A stretch of DNA of 64,000 bases from Hydrogenimonas cancrithermarum (GCF_030296055.1 NZ_AP027370.1:682001-746000); one strand, 5' to 3'; positions 52,117-61,167 are shown, counted from the first letter of the stretch. Notes: generated from the sequence alone by a model not told the origin. Program-made: numbers and translations.

Positions 52117-54742
52117 TGAGAGAATTAGAACAGATTGGCGTTTTCGTCAACCCATTTGAAGTACTCGATGATATCTTTGATTTCCTCGTCGCTCATGCCC
52201 TGGTTCGGCATACGCAGATTGAAATAGTTGATCATCGACTGGATGTATGGATCATTGTATTTATGTTCCGGATTTTTGATGAATTCGGCAACCCATTTCT
52301 CACCATTTTCATGGCGCTGGAGAACACCCGTCAAATCCGGTCCGGAAGAGACTTTACCGATGACGTGGCATCCGCCGCATCCGCCTTCGTTGAAGGCGAC
52401 TTCACCGCGTTTGGCCGCTTCACTCATCGGTGTCGCGACTTTACGGATCAACAGATCTCGTGCACGGATACCGACATCCGCCGTTTTGACCATATACTGC
52501 CAGATCATGTTTTCGAACAGAATCGCTTTTTCCAGATCGCCTTTTTTGAAATATTCATCGGCTTTCTTCTTCTGCTCCGGAATCTTGCCGTACTGATCGA
52601 GCGCATCTTCCACCAGTTGCTTGACGACCGGATATTTCTCGTAATGGTTCTCTTTGAGAAACTTCACGACACTCTGGATGACTTTGTCGGTCGCGGCGTT
52701 GGTCGCGACGATTTTGTCGTATTCCGCTTTGAGCTGTTCGGGCGACATTTTCGCCATTTTCAGTTTCTGGGCGGAGACATATTTCTTGCTCGGGTCTTTG
52801 ACCAACAGGTATCCCATCATCTCGAGGTGAAGGGCCGAACAGAACTCGGTACAGTAGTAGGGGAAGACACCTTCGCGGTCCGCTTTGAACGTGAGAGCGA
52901 CCGTTTTACCCGGTTCGAGCGACGCATGGACGTTGTACTGGTCGACGGTAAATCCGTGTGTTTCGTCTTCGGCACGCTCGAGGTTGGTCAGGTAGAACGT
53001 GACGGTATCGCCGAGGTTGACGGTGACGTGCTCCGGATTGATGTGGGAGCGGACAACGGTACCGTAGACATAGACATGGTTCCCTTTGCGTACGATTTTC
53101 TCCTGTCCCGCAAGCGTTTTACCTTTATGGATCTTTCCGGTAAACGGATTGGTACCCATTTTGTAGCGGACATGTGGATGCAGTTTGCTCGCACGGATCG
53201 CGACGGCCTGGTGCGGCTCACCGAGAGGAATCGGCATATCGTACAGAAGTTGCATCTTCTTGCCGCGGATGTCGATCAGCTGGTGGTTCTGCGGATGCAG
53301 CGGCCCGATATTGTTGAATCGGTCGATCGCCAGTTTGTTCAGTGCGATGATGTACTCGCCCTGAGGATCTTCGGTTTTACCCTCCATACCGCAGAGGTGG
53401 CCGATGTTGTAGTTGACGTTGACGCGGTCTTCGACTTTACAGGTCAGATAGTTCCATTTGACGACCTGGCTGTCGACGTAGAGTGACGTATAGATCTCGC
53501 CATCCGTTTTCCACTTCGATCCATACTGGTTGTGGAGTGGCCCGAGGCCCAGTTCCGCCTGGCAGTGTGCCGCTTTCTTCATATCGATGATCGGAATACC
53601 ATACGGGTCTTTACCGACGAAATCTTTATGATCGATCGCCTTTTTGATCTTGTCCCAACTGTAGACCGTCGCATGGGTATCGAGTTTACCGCAGACGACG
53701 ATATATTTGCCGTCCGGGCTCACATCGACGCCGTGCGGAGATTTCGGTTCGGGAACCAGGAAGAGCGCGTTGTTCTTGACGGCGACATCGATCGGCACAA
53801 CTTTATGGCCGTTGATGATCTTGACGTTTTTCGGATTTTCGGCCAATTTCGCCAGTTTCTTCCAGTTGTAGACATGAAGGTAGTCGGTATCGTTACGGCT
53901 ACATCCCGCTTCGAACGGAGGAAGGCCCTTTTCGATACCGCCGGTATACATTTCGGAGTTGAAGGAGTTGGTGAAGCCCCAGCCGTAGCTCGCCTCTTTA
54001 CCCGCATCGCTCAAATCCTGCATATAGGGCGGCATCTCGATCGTGAACGACTTTTCCGGAAGAATCTTTCCATGTTTGTGATCAAACTTCCAGACCGTCA
54101 CACCGCCGCGATAGGTCTCTTTGTACTCTTCCATCGGGTGGTAGTTGTTGTCCAGCGGTGCACCGTACTGGCACGCTTCGAGAATGTACTCGCTATTGGG
54201 CGTGAAGAAAGCCCCGCCGTGGTCCGATTTGAAGACCGGGTTGACGACGATCTGCTTCGTCACGAAGTCGGCGAGATCGATGACAGCGATACGCGGATTG
54301 GCTTTGTCGTTGATGACGAGCCATTTTCCGTCATATTTTCCGTCGGTTTCGGAAATCGCCGGGTGGTGCGTATCGCCCCACGTGATCTGCTTCCCTCGAA
54401 TCTTCCCTTGTGCGAGAACCTTTTTCGTATCGTCGTCGTATCCCCACCCCTGCCATGGTTCCGGGGTAAACACACCGATATATTTGAGAATCCTCATGGA
54501 CGGTACGCCATATACCATGATCTGCCCCGACTGTCCGCCCGAACTGAATACGATATATTTGTCACGTCCGCCGCTTGGCGTATATGTCTTGGCTGCCGCC
54601 AGCAGATCCTGCTGCGTCAGTCCCCGCTCTTTCATCACTTTTTCAAGCTCTGAACTCGCGGAGGCCATCGACACACCCACCATCGTTCCGATCGCTACCA
54701 TCGATAGCTTCTTGACAATCGAACTCATACTGCCTCCTTCTT
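52108..54742. repeat. nosZ duplication, copy 1 (2,635 bp)
   Basis: Direct repeat of 57834-60468 at an offset of 5,726 bases. The two copies appear identical except A at 54717 versus G at 60443, a synonymous ATT/ATC change in codon 4 of nosZ. Identity begins a few bases after the stop and ends just upstream of the ribosome site. Confidence 0.93.
52125..54728 (-). CDS. nosZ: Nitrous oxide reductase, clade II (copy 1)
   Basis: 867 aa from ATG 54728 (AGAAGGAGGCAGT); a longer frame to 54818 has no support. There is a Sec signal (VAIGTMVGVSMASA) rather than a Tat leader, which marks clade II. The beta-propeller carries the CuZ histidines (GDTHHPAISET, DSDHGG-like KSDHGGAFF). The cupredoxin domain has the CuA site YYCTEFCSALHLEMMGYL. 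The C-terminus adds a cytochrome c domain (GGCGGCHVIGKVSSGPDL). Reduces N2O to N2 in the periplasm. It is the last gene before nosB-D-G-C1-C2-H and lacks an FNR-type site in its own upstream region. Confidence 0.97.
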   Translation of the reverse strand: MSSIVKKLSMVAIGTMVGVSMASASSELEKVMKERGLTQQDLLAAAKTYTPSGGRDKYIVFSSGGQSGQIMVYGVPSMRILKYIGVFTPEPWQGWGYDDDTKKVLAQGKIRGKQITWGDTHHPAISETDGKYDGKWLVINDKANPRIAVIDLADFVTKQIVVNPVFKSDHGGAFFTPNSEYILEACQYGAPLDNNYHPMEEYKETYRGGVTVWKFDHKHGKILPEKSFTIEMPPYMQDLSDAGKEASYGWGFTNSFNSEMYTGGIEKGLPPFEAGCSRNDTDYLHVYNWKKLAKLAENPKNVKIINGHKVVPIDVAVKNNALFLVPEPKSPHGVDVSPDGKYIVVCGKLDTHATVYSWDKIKKAIDHKDFVGKDPYGIPIIDMKKAAHCQAELGLGPLHNQYGSKWKTDGEIYTSLYVDSQVVKWNYLTCKVEDRVNVNYNIGHLCGMEGKTEDPQGEYIIALNKLAIDRFNNIGPLHPQNHQLIDIRGKKMQLLYDMPIPLGEPHQAVAIRASKLHPHVRYKMGTNPFTGKIHKGKTLAGQEKIVRKGNHVYVYGTVVRSHINPEHVTVNLGDTVTFYLTNLERAEDETHGFTVDQYNVHASLEPGKTVALTFKADREGVFPYYCTEFCSALHLEMMGYLLVKDPSKKYVSAQKLKMAKMSPEQLKAEYDKIVATNAATDKVIQSVVKFLKENHYEKYPVVKQLVEDALDQYGKIPEQKKKADEYFKKGDLEKAILFENMIWQYMVKTADVGIRARDLLIRKVATPMSEAAKRGEVAFNEGGCGGCHVIGKVSSGPDLTGVLQRHENGEKWVAEFIKNPEHKYNDPYIQSMINYFNLRMPNQGMSDEEIKDIIEYFKWVDENANLF

Positions 54743-54768
54743 GAAATATTCTCAACCAAACCACTACA

Positions 54769-55066
54769 ATAAGGTCATGTTCATTGAAAACCCATCGTTT
54801 TTGCGAAAGCTGGCTCAAAACAGTTTTCTATTTTTCATGTATAAAGTAGCTGATCTGCAAGATAGCGAGGAGGGGGTAGTATCTTGGATATTGTCATGTG
54901 AGGCTTGTCATCTATTGTCACTTGTTGGCGTGCCATCCGTGTCGCAGAGACTACTCTGCTCGATTCACGTCTTACCATACTGTCAAGATACACTATGTCG
55001 GAGGGGATGTTCCTGTTTTGCAACAGCCTTGTAAAAACGATGGGTTTTCAATGAACACGACCTTAT
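54769..55066. repeat. Inverted-repeat (foldback, MITE-like) element in the nosZ copy-1 leader
   Basis: The 34-bp arms 54769-54802 and 55033-55066 are complementary with one mismatch; weaker similarity continues inward for about 20 bases. The interior (about 230 bases) has no convincing gene. No target duplication is obvious. It separates nosZ from any distal promoter. Confidence 0.6.
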
Positions 55067-55140
55067 CGTTTTTAGATCGATTTGGTCGTTTGAACCTTCT
55101 TTCAAAACACTCAGACGACTAAACCGACAATTCCAAACTC

Positions 55141-55266
55141 GATCCATTTTTTCAAAATGGATCCTTGTTAATTCTATGTTAAATACCGACATCACTATTG
55201 TACTCCAGTGTCGGTTTCTTTTGAGTCGCTGCTAAAAAAAATCATTAAAAGCGACTCAAAAGAAAC
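55141..55266. repeat. Three stacked perfect hairpins upstream of the response regulator
   Basis: GATCCATTTT/AAAATGGATC (55141-55163, loop TTC), ACCGACA/TGTCGGT (55185-55215), and a 17-bp stem GTTTCTTTTGAGTCGCT / AGCGACTCAAAAGAAAC (55214-55266). Together they fill the region between nosZ copy 1 and the response-regulator gene. Possible terminators or RNA attenuator. Confidence 0.6.
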
Positions 55267-55314
55267 TTTTTATCTTGAAAAGTATTCTCTTTTTTTATGA
55301 TAAAATTGCATCTT

Positions 55315-56007
55315 ATGAAAAATGAAAGTGAACTTGTTCTTAAAAACAGCTCTATTTTACTCGCGGAAGACGATGAAGGATTGAGAGAAATCTTTAAAAA
55401 AATCCTTCTTCTTTATGTAGATACCGTTTATGAAGCGAGTAATGGCATGGATGCCTATGAGCTGTACCTGAAACATCGTCCCGACATTATCATTACCGAT
55501 ATAAAAATGCCAAAACTGAATGGCCTCGAATTCATAAAGAGGCTGAGGGAAAAAGACAAAAAAACGCCGGTTATCGTAACGAGTGCCTATGCCAATCAGG
55601 AATTGCTGCTTGAATCCATCAAACTCTCTTTGGTCGAATATCTGATAAAACCGATAAAAGAGAGTGATCTCACCAAAGTCCTCACGGACTGTTCCCGAAT
55701 TATATCCGCGAATGTTCAGACAAATATTCTGATAGAATTGAAAAACGGTTGTCTCTACGACTATAAAAACAAAAATATATCGATAAACGAGAAACAGATC
55801 AAATTGACGGCAAAGGAGATAGAGTTTTTCGAGCTTTTGATCGAGCACAGAGGCTCTTTGGTAACGAAACAGACCATAGAAGACAAACTCTATATGTATG
55901 ATGAAGTCCCTCCTTCCGCCCTTAAAAACCTGGTTTTCAAACTTCGAAAGAAACTGGATTGCGACATCATAAAAACTGTCGGCAAGTTGGGATATATGAT
56001 CGATTAA
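55315..56007 (+). CDS. OmpR-type response regulator
   Basis: 230 aa from ATG 55315; the ORF-frame start at 55297 lacks support, and neither has a strong ribosome site. Receiver: SILLAEDDEGLREI (acidic pocket), IIITDIKMPKLNGLEF (phospho-Asp), VIVTSAYA, and the Lys in LIKPIKE. The C-terminal winged helix has LTAKEIEFFELLIEHRGSLV and LKNLVFKLRKKLDCDI. It probably works with the histidine kinase encoded convergently; their stop codons overlap. Confidence 0.88.
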   Translation: MKNESELVLKNSSILLAEDDEGLREIFKKILLLYVDTVYEASNGMDAYELYLKHRPDIIITDIKMPKLNGLEFIKRLREKDKKTPVIVTSAYANQELLLESIKLSLVEYLIKPIKESDLTKVLTDCSRIISANVQTNILIELKNGCLYDYKNKNISINEKQIKLTAKEIEFFELLIEHRGSLVTKQTIEDKLYMYDEVPPSALKNLVFKLRKKLDCDIIKTVGKLGYMID

Positions 56008-57659
56008 TCCGGGAGTACCTTCGTCTTTGGAAGGATGATGGTGAACATCGCGCCTTCATCGATGTTACGGGCAGTGATGCATCCTTTGAATTTCTCTTCT
56101 ATGATCAATCTCGACATATAAAGTCCTATCCCTGTCGAGGGAACCGTTTTTTTGCTTTTGAACGGTTCGAAAATCTCTTCGATCGGTTTGACGATAATTC
56201 CTCCAGCGTTATCGGCTATCGTCAATTCCACCTCTTCATCGGAGCGCTCTTTCAATACTATCTTTATTACAGGATTTTGAATCTCTCTCTGTTTTATAAC
56301 ATCGATCATATTTTGCAGAATCGAGAGTACCACCTGGGCCAGACTGTTGATGCTTCCGTAAACGGTTGCACCGCTTCGAAAATCTTTTACCAGTTCGATT
56401 TGATTGAGTTTGAATAACGATTCGAGCAGCTTGAGCGCCTGAGCGATCGATTTTTCCGGATGGAATATTTCACGCTTCGATTTTTTATAAAAATCCTCAA
56501 AACTTGAAATCGTTTCAGACATAAACGCTATGATCTCTTCGTTTTTGCTTATCTCCTTTTTAAGTTCATCATCTTTCAGTTTTTTTCTTATATACATACA
56601 GTTGAAATTCAATTGCGCCAAAGGCTGTCGCCACTGATGGGCAATGATGGCGATCATTTCACCCAAAGCTGCAAATTTCGCTTGTTGCTGTACGATGGTA
56701 TCCTTGAGTTTCTCTTTGCTGATATCCTGAATGTTCGCCACGATAGAGACATTTTCTTTATCGCTGGTTTTACCGAAATAGATTCTTATAGGGAATACCT
56801 TGTTATCTTTCCTCAAACCTTCAAGCTCGAGCACTTCGCCTCTATGTTTCAATTTTCCGCTTTTCATAAAATTGCTCAAGCCAAGGTCATGCAACCTGCG
56901 ATATTTTTTGGGAATGATCTTTTTAAGAGAATCTTCTCCGATCATCTCTTCTTTTGTATATCCGAATATTTTTTCCGCCATCTTGTTATAGGTTTGCACC
57001 TTGCGGTCTTTGTCCAATGCGATAATCGCATTGGCACTCGATTCGATAATCATATTTGAATAATCTTTTTCCGCGGTCAACTCTTTCGTTTTTTTGTTGA
57101 TGCTTCTGTTGGCAGGCATAAAAATGAAAATAGCTTCGAAAAAGAGCGTTATCAATGTCAAAACGAATATGAAGAATTCGACTTTTTTCAGTTTTTTGGT
57201 TTTGATTTCCGCCTCTTTTTGATAGATCGATACCGCCCGATCCAGATCATAAAGAAGGCTCTGCGAATGTTTGAGAACATAATTCAAACTTCTGCCGTCA
57301 TGATTTTCATAAAAACGTTTTGCATGAAAAAGATACTCTTTGACTCTTTTATCCAAATGAACCGGTTCTTCGAAATAGAGTTTTTTCAATTCGTCCGACA
57401 TTTTGCTTGAAACGAGCAATCTATGCGAATGCTCCATAAGTTTAATATTTTCAAAGAGGTATTTCGTTTTGTAGTAAATTGAAAACAACGCAATTTTTTG
57501 GGAGAGCATTCTTTGCCTACCACTTATATTGATCATTTTACCATCGTCGACCTGACTCTCGATCATATGATTGAGATTGAAATAGGCCAAAGTCGACAAC
57601 AATGCGATGATCCCGAGTGCCAGGACATATCTTTTGGTAAAACTCAATGCGGTAAGCAT
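56004..57659 (-). CDS. Membrane histidine kinase with PilJ/NarX-like sensor and PAS domain
   Basis: 551 aa. TM helix (YVLALGIIALLSTLAYFNL), then a periplasmic PilJ/type IV pili N-domain-like sensor (ISGRQRMLSQKIALFSIYYK), as in nitrate/nitrite and chemotaxis sensors, then a second TM (about residues 155-178). A PAS domain (residues about 200-320; IESSANAIIALDKDRKVQTY) precedes the H-box (ALGEMIAIIAHQWRQPLAQL) and ATPase part (LTIADNAGGIIVKPIEE, STGIGLYMSRLI). Encoded between the two nosZ copies and convergent with its likely regulator; a role in sensing N-oxides or redox is inference. Confidence 0.85.
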   Translation of the reverse strand: MLTALSFTKRYVLALGIIALLSTLAYFNLNHMIESQVDDGKMINISGRQRMLSQKIALFSIYYKTKYLFENIKLMEHSHRLLVSSKMSDELKKLYFEEPVHLDKRVKEYLFHAKRFYENHDGRSLNYVLKHSQSLLYDLDRAVSIYQKEAEIKTKKLKKVEFFIFVLTLITLFFEAIFIFMPANRSINKKTKELTAEKDYSNMIIESSANAIIALDKDRKVQTYNKMAEKIFGYTKEEMIGEDSLKKIIPKKYRRLHDLGLSNFMKSGKLKHRGEVLELEGLRKDNKVFPIRIYFGKTSDKENVSIVANIQDISKEKLKDTIVQQQAKFAALGEMIAIIAHQWRQPLAQLNFNCMYIRKKLKDDELKKEISKNEEIIAFMSETISSFEDFYKKSKREIFHPEKSIAQALKLLESLFKLNQIELVKDFRSGATVYGSINSLAQVVLSILQNMIDVIKQREIQNPVIKIVLKERSDEEVELTIADNAGGIIVKPIEEIFEPFKSKKTVPSTGIGLYMSRLIIEEKFKGCITARNIDEGAMFTIILPKTKVLPD

Positions 57660-57833
57660 TAAAATTATTCCTCTGAATATAAAAAATAGTGATCGTCTAC
57701 ATTCGATTATCGCATAAAGCGTATAAATGTGTACTTTTATGCAAAAGCAATCACCTTATGCTGCTTTATAAAGACGATTGAAAGGGATTTACGTTTAAGG
57801 CTGTATATCTTGTAGATAGGGCCCGGGGGAATC
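57660..57833. other. Spacer between histidine kinase and nosZ copy 2
   Basis: Contains an inverted repeat GCATAAA (57712-57718) / TTTATGC (57736-57742), probably in the kinase promoter, and the GC-rich hairpin after nosZ copy 2 (57820-57843). No gene. Confidence 0.45.
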
Positions 57834-60468
57834 CCCGGATCCTGAGAGAATTAGAACAGATTGGCGTTTTCGTCAACCCATTTGAAGTACTCGATGATAT
57901 CTTTGATTTCCTCGTCGCTCATGCCCTGGTTCGGCATACGCAGATTGAAATAGTTGATCATCGACTGGATGTATGGATCATTGTATTTATGTTCCGGATT
58001 TTTGATGAATTCGGCAACCCATTTCTCACCATTTTCATGGCGCTGGAGAACACCCGTCAAATCCGGTCCGGAAGAGACTTTACCGATGACGTGGCATCCG
58101 CCGCATCCGCCTTCGTTGAAGGCGACTTCACCGCGTTTGGCCGCTTCACTCATCGGTGTCGCGACTTTACGGATCAACAGATCTCGTGCACGGATACCGA
58201 CATCCGCCGTTTTGACCATATACTGCCAGATCATGTTTTCGAACAGAATCGCTTTTTCCAGATCGCCTTTTTTGAAATATTCATCGGCTTTCTTCTTCTG
58301 CTCCGGAATCTTGCCGTACTGATCGAGCGCATCTTCCACCAGTTGCTTGACGACCGGATATTTCTCGTAATGGTTCTCTTTGAGAAACTTCACGACACTC
58401 TGGATGACTTTGTCGGTCGCGGCGTTGGTCGCGACGATTTTGTCGTATTCCGCTTTGAGCTGTTCGGGCGACATTTTCGCCATTTTCAGTTTCTGGGCGG
58501 AGACATATTTCTTGCTCGGGTCTTTGACCAACAGGTATCCCATCATCTCGAGGTGAAGGGCCGAACAGAACTCGGTACAGTAGTAGGGGAAGACACCTTC
58601 GCGGTCCGCTTTGAACGTGAGAGCGACCGTTTTACCCGGTTCGAGCGACGCATGGACGTTGTACTGGTCGACGGTAAATCCGTGTGTTTCGTCTTCGGCA
58701 CGCTCGAGGTTGGTCAGGTAGAACGTGACGGTATCGCCGAGGTTGACGGTGACGTGCTCCGGATTGATGTGGGAGCGGACAACGGTACCGTAGACATAGA
58801 CATGGTTCCCTTTGCGTACGATTTTCTCCTGTCCCGCAAGCGTTTTACCTTTATGGATCTTTCCGGTAAACGGATTGGTACCCATTTTGTAGCGGACATG
58901 TGGATGCAGTTTGCTCGCACGGATCGCGACGGCCTGGTGCGGCTCACCGAGAGGAATCGGCATATCGTACAGAAGTTGCATCTTCTTGCCGCGGATGTCG
59001 ATCAGCTGGTGGTTCTGCGGATGCAGCGGCCCGATATTGTTGAATCGGTCGATCGCCAGTTTGTTCAGTGCGATGATGTACTCGCCCTGAGGATCTTCGG
59101 TTTTACCCTCCATACCGCAGAGGTGGCCGATGTTGTAGTTGACGTTGACGCGGTCTTCGACTTTACAGGTCAGATAGTTCCATTTGACGACCTGGCTGTC
59201 GACGTAGAGTGACGTATAGATCTCGCCATCCGTTTTCCACTTCGATCCATACTGGTTGTGGAGTGGCCCGAGGCCCAGTTCCGCCTGGCAGTGTGCCGCT
59301 TTCTTCATATCGATGATCGGAATACCATACGGGTCTTTACCGACGAAATCTTTATGATCGATCGCCTTTTTGATCTTGTCCCAACTGTAGACCGTCGCAT
59401 GGGTATCGAGTTTACCGCAGACGACGATATATTTGCCGTCCGGGCTCACATCGACGCCGTGCGGAGATTTCGGTTCGGGAACCAGGAAGAGCGCGTTGTT
59501 CTTGACGGCGACATCGATCGGCACAACTTTATGGCCGTTGATGATCTTGACGTTTTTCGGATTTTCGGCCAATTTCGCCAGTTTCTTCCAGTTGTAGACA
59601 TGAAGGTAGTCGGTATCGTTACGGCTACATCCCGCTTCGAACGGAGGAAGGCCCTTTTCGATACCGCCGGTATACATTTCGGAGTTGAAGGAGTTGGTGA
59701 AGCCCCAGCCGTAGCTCGCCTCTTTACCCGCATCGCTCAAATCCTGCATATAGGGCGGCATCTCGATCGTGAACGACTTTTCCGGAAGAATCTTTCCATG
59801 TTTGTGATCAAACTTCCAGACCGTCACACCGCCGCGATAGGTCTCTTTGTACTCTTCCATCGGGTGGTAGTTGTTGTCCAGCGGTGCACCGTACTGGCAC
59901 GCTTCGAGAATGTACTCGCTATTGGGCGTGAAGAAAGCCCCGCCGTGGTCCGATTTGAAGACCGGGTTGACGACGATCTGCTTCGTCACGAAGTCGGCGA
60001 GATCGATGACAGCGATACGCGGATTGGCTTTGTCGTTGATGACGAGCCATTTTCCGTCATATTTTCCGTCGGTTTCGGAAATCGCCGGGTGGTGCGTATC
60101 GCCCCACGTGATCTGCTTCCCTCGAATCTTCCCTTGTGCGAGAACCTTTTTCGTATCGTCGTCGTATCCCCACCCCTGCCATGGTTCCGGGGTAAACACA
60201 CCGATATATTTGAGAATCCTCATGGACGGTACGCCATATACCATGATCTGCCCCGACTGTCCGCCCGAACTGAATACGATATATTTGTCACGTCCGCCGC
60301 TTGGCGTATATGTCTTGGCTGCCGCCAGCAGATCCTGCTGCGTCAGTCCCCGCTCTTTCATCACTTTTTCAAGCTCTGAACTCGCGGAGGCCATCGACAC
60401 ACCCACCATCGTTCCGATCGCTACCATCGATAGCTTCTTGACGATCGAACTCATACTGCCTCCTTCTT
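57834..60468. repeat. nosZ duplication, copy 2 (2,635 bp)
   Basis: Direct repeat of 52108-54742; one base differs (60443 G versus 54717 A). Flanking sequences are unrelated outside the repeat, so the repeat edges coincide closely with the gene. Confidence 0.93.
57851..60454 (-). CDS. nosZ: Nitrous oxide reductase, clade II (copy 2)
   Basis: 867 aa, identical in sequence to copy 1 (same Sec leader, CuZ and CuA motifs and C-terminal haem domain). Its ATG 60454 has the same ribosome site, and the upstream FNR-type promoter at 60533-60602 is unique to this copy. It is followed by the convergent two-component pair, so it is monocistronic or nearly so. Both copies can supply NosZ, but only copy 2 carries the recognisable anaerobic promoter. 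Confidence 0.97.
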   Translation of the reverse strand: MSSIVKKLSMVAIGTMVGVSMASASSELEKVMKERGLTQQDLLAAAKTYTPSGGRDKYIVFSSGGQSGQIMVYGVPSMRILKYIGVFTPEPWQGWGYDDDTKKVLAQGKIRGKQITWGDTHHPAISETDGKYDGKWLVINDKANPRIAVIDLADFVTKQIVVNPVFKSDHGGAFFTPNSEYILEACQYGAPLDNNYHPMEEYKETYRGGVTVWKFDHKHGKILPEKSFTIEMPPYMQDLSDAGKEASYGWGFTNSFNSEMYTGGIEKGLPPFEAGCSRNDTDYLHVYNWKKLAKLAENPKNVKIINGHKVVPIDVAVKNNALFLVPEPKSPHGVDVSPDGKYIVVCGKLDTHATVYSWDKIKKAIDHKDFVGKDPYGIPIIDMKKAAHCQAELGLGPLHNQYGSKWKTDGEIYTSLYVDSQVVKWNYLTCKVEDRVNVNYNIGHLCGMEGKTEDPQGEYIIALNKLAIDRFNNIGPLHPQNHQLIDIRGKKMQLLYDMPIPLGEPHQAVAIRASKLHPHVRYKMGTNPFTGKIHKGKTLAGQEKIVRKGNHVYVYGTVVRSHINPEHVTVNLGDTVTFYLTNLERAEDETHGFTVDQYNVHASLEPGKTVALTFKADREGVFPYYCTEFCSALHLEMMGYLLVKDPSKKYVSAQKLKMAKMSPEQLKAEYDKIVATNAATDKVIQSVVKFLKENHYEKYPVVKQLVEDALDQYGKIPEQKKKADEYFKKGDLEKAILFENMIWQYMVKTADVGIRARDLLIRKVATPMSEAAKRGEVAFNEGGCGGCHVIGKVSSGPDLTGVLQRHENGEKWVAEFIKNPEHKYNDPYIQSMINYFNLRMPNQGMSDEEIKDIIEYFKWVDENANLF

Positions 60469-60532
60469 AAATTTTCCTGAGATAACAGGCTGAATTCCCT
60501 ATTTAAATAGAAAATTCAAACTGCATGTTAAA

Positions 60533-60602
60533 ATAATAGTTAATTCTTTGTTAATTTTTCTTGACTTATGTCAATAATTTATCGCCATGTTTATAGTATA
60601 AA
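60533..60602. promoter_or_regulatory. Divergent FNR/Dnr-type promoters of nosZ copy 2 and the PAS gene
   Basis: The palindrome TTGAC-TTAT-GTCAA (60561-60574) has its centre at 60567.5. On the minus strand TATTAT (60533-60538) lies 32 bases from that centre; on the plus strand TATAAA (60597-60602) also lies exactly 32 bases away. A single FNR-type dimer could activate both genes. Confidence 0.72.
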
Positions 60603-60636
60603 TAATTTAAACTAATCTTTTGAGAAGGATCCGAAT

Positions 60637-61167
60637 ATGCAACACGAACGACCGCAACCCCGGAATGAAGAGATTCAACTCGACAATACCAAATATATCG
60701 AAAGCGAGACCGATACGAAAGGAATCATTACCGGCTGCAACGACTACTTTGCCGAAATATCAGGTTATACAAAAGAGGAGCTTATCGGACAGCCGCACAA
60801 CATCGTCCGCCATCCGGATATGCCGAAAATCGCCTTCAAACTGCTCTGGGACCGCATCAAGCAAGGGAAAAATATCACGGCCGTCATAAAGAACCTGGCC
60901 AAAGACGGCCGATACTACTGGGTCTTCACCCATTTCGAGATCATCCGTGACATCAACACGAAAGAGATCACCGGCTACAAAGCCTACAGAAAAGCGGTAT
61001 CGAAACATATCAAAGAGCTTCTCGACCCTCTTTACAAAAAATTGACGGAAATCGAAAAAGAGGGCGGCATGGAAGCGAGTGAAAAGGCATTGAACGAATT
61101 TTTACGCCAAGGCGGAGAAGATGTCACCTTCGACAATCTGATGGAGGAGATCTACAGGTTCTATTAA
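60637..61167 (+). CDS. PAS-domain protein (Aer-like redox sensor)
   Basis: 176 aa. The Aer-type PAS core is ESETDTKGIITGCNDYFAEI and EELIGQPHNIVRHPDMPKIA, the latter containing residues (N, R, H-P-D-M-P) seen in FAD-binding PAS domains. A C-terminal helical tail (residues about 120-176) has no effector. It may act as a stand-alone redox sensor signalling to chemotaxis or kinase partners. Divergent from nosZ copy 2 with a shared FNR-type site. Ends at a hairpin terminator. Confidence 0.75.
   Translation: MQHERPQPRNEEIQLDNTKYIESETDTKGIITGCNDYFAEISGYTKEELIGQPHNIVRHPDMPKIAFKLLWDRIKQGKNITAVIKNLAKDGRYYWVFTHFEIIRDINTKEITGYKAYRKAVSKHIKELLDPLYKKLTEIEKEGGMEASEKALNEFLRQGGEDVTFDNLMEEIYRFY

Noticed and set aside
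52263-53486. 407-aa plus-strand frame, present again at 57989-59212
   Set aside because: Antisense to nosZ; it appears twice only because nosZ is duplicated.
54835-55122. Short open frames within the inverted-repeat element
   Set aside because: Both strands carry small frames, none with a ribosome site or recognisable product; the arms explain their symmetry.
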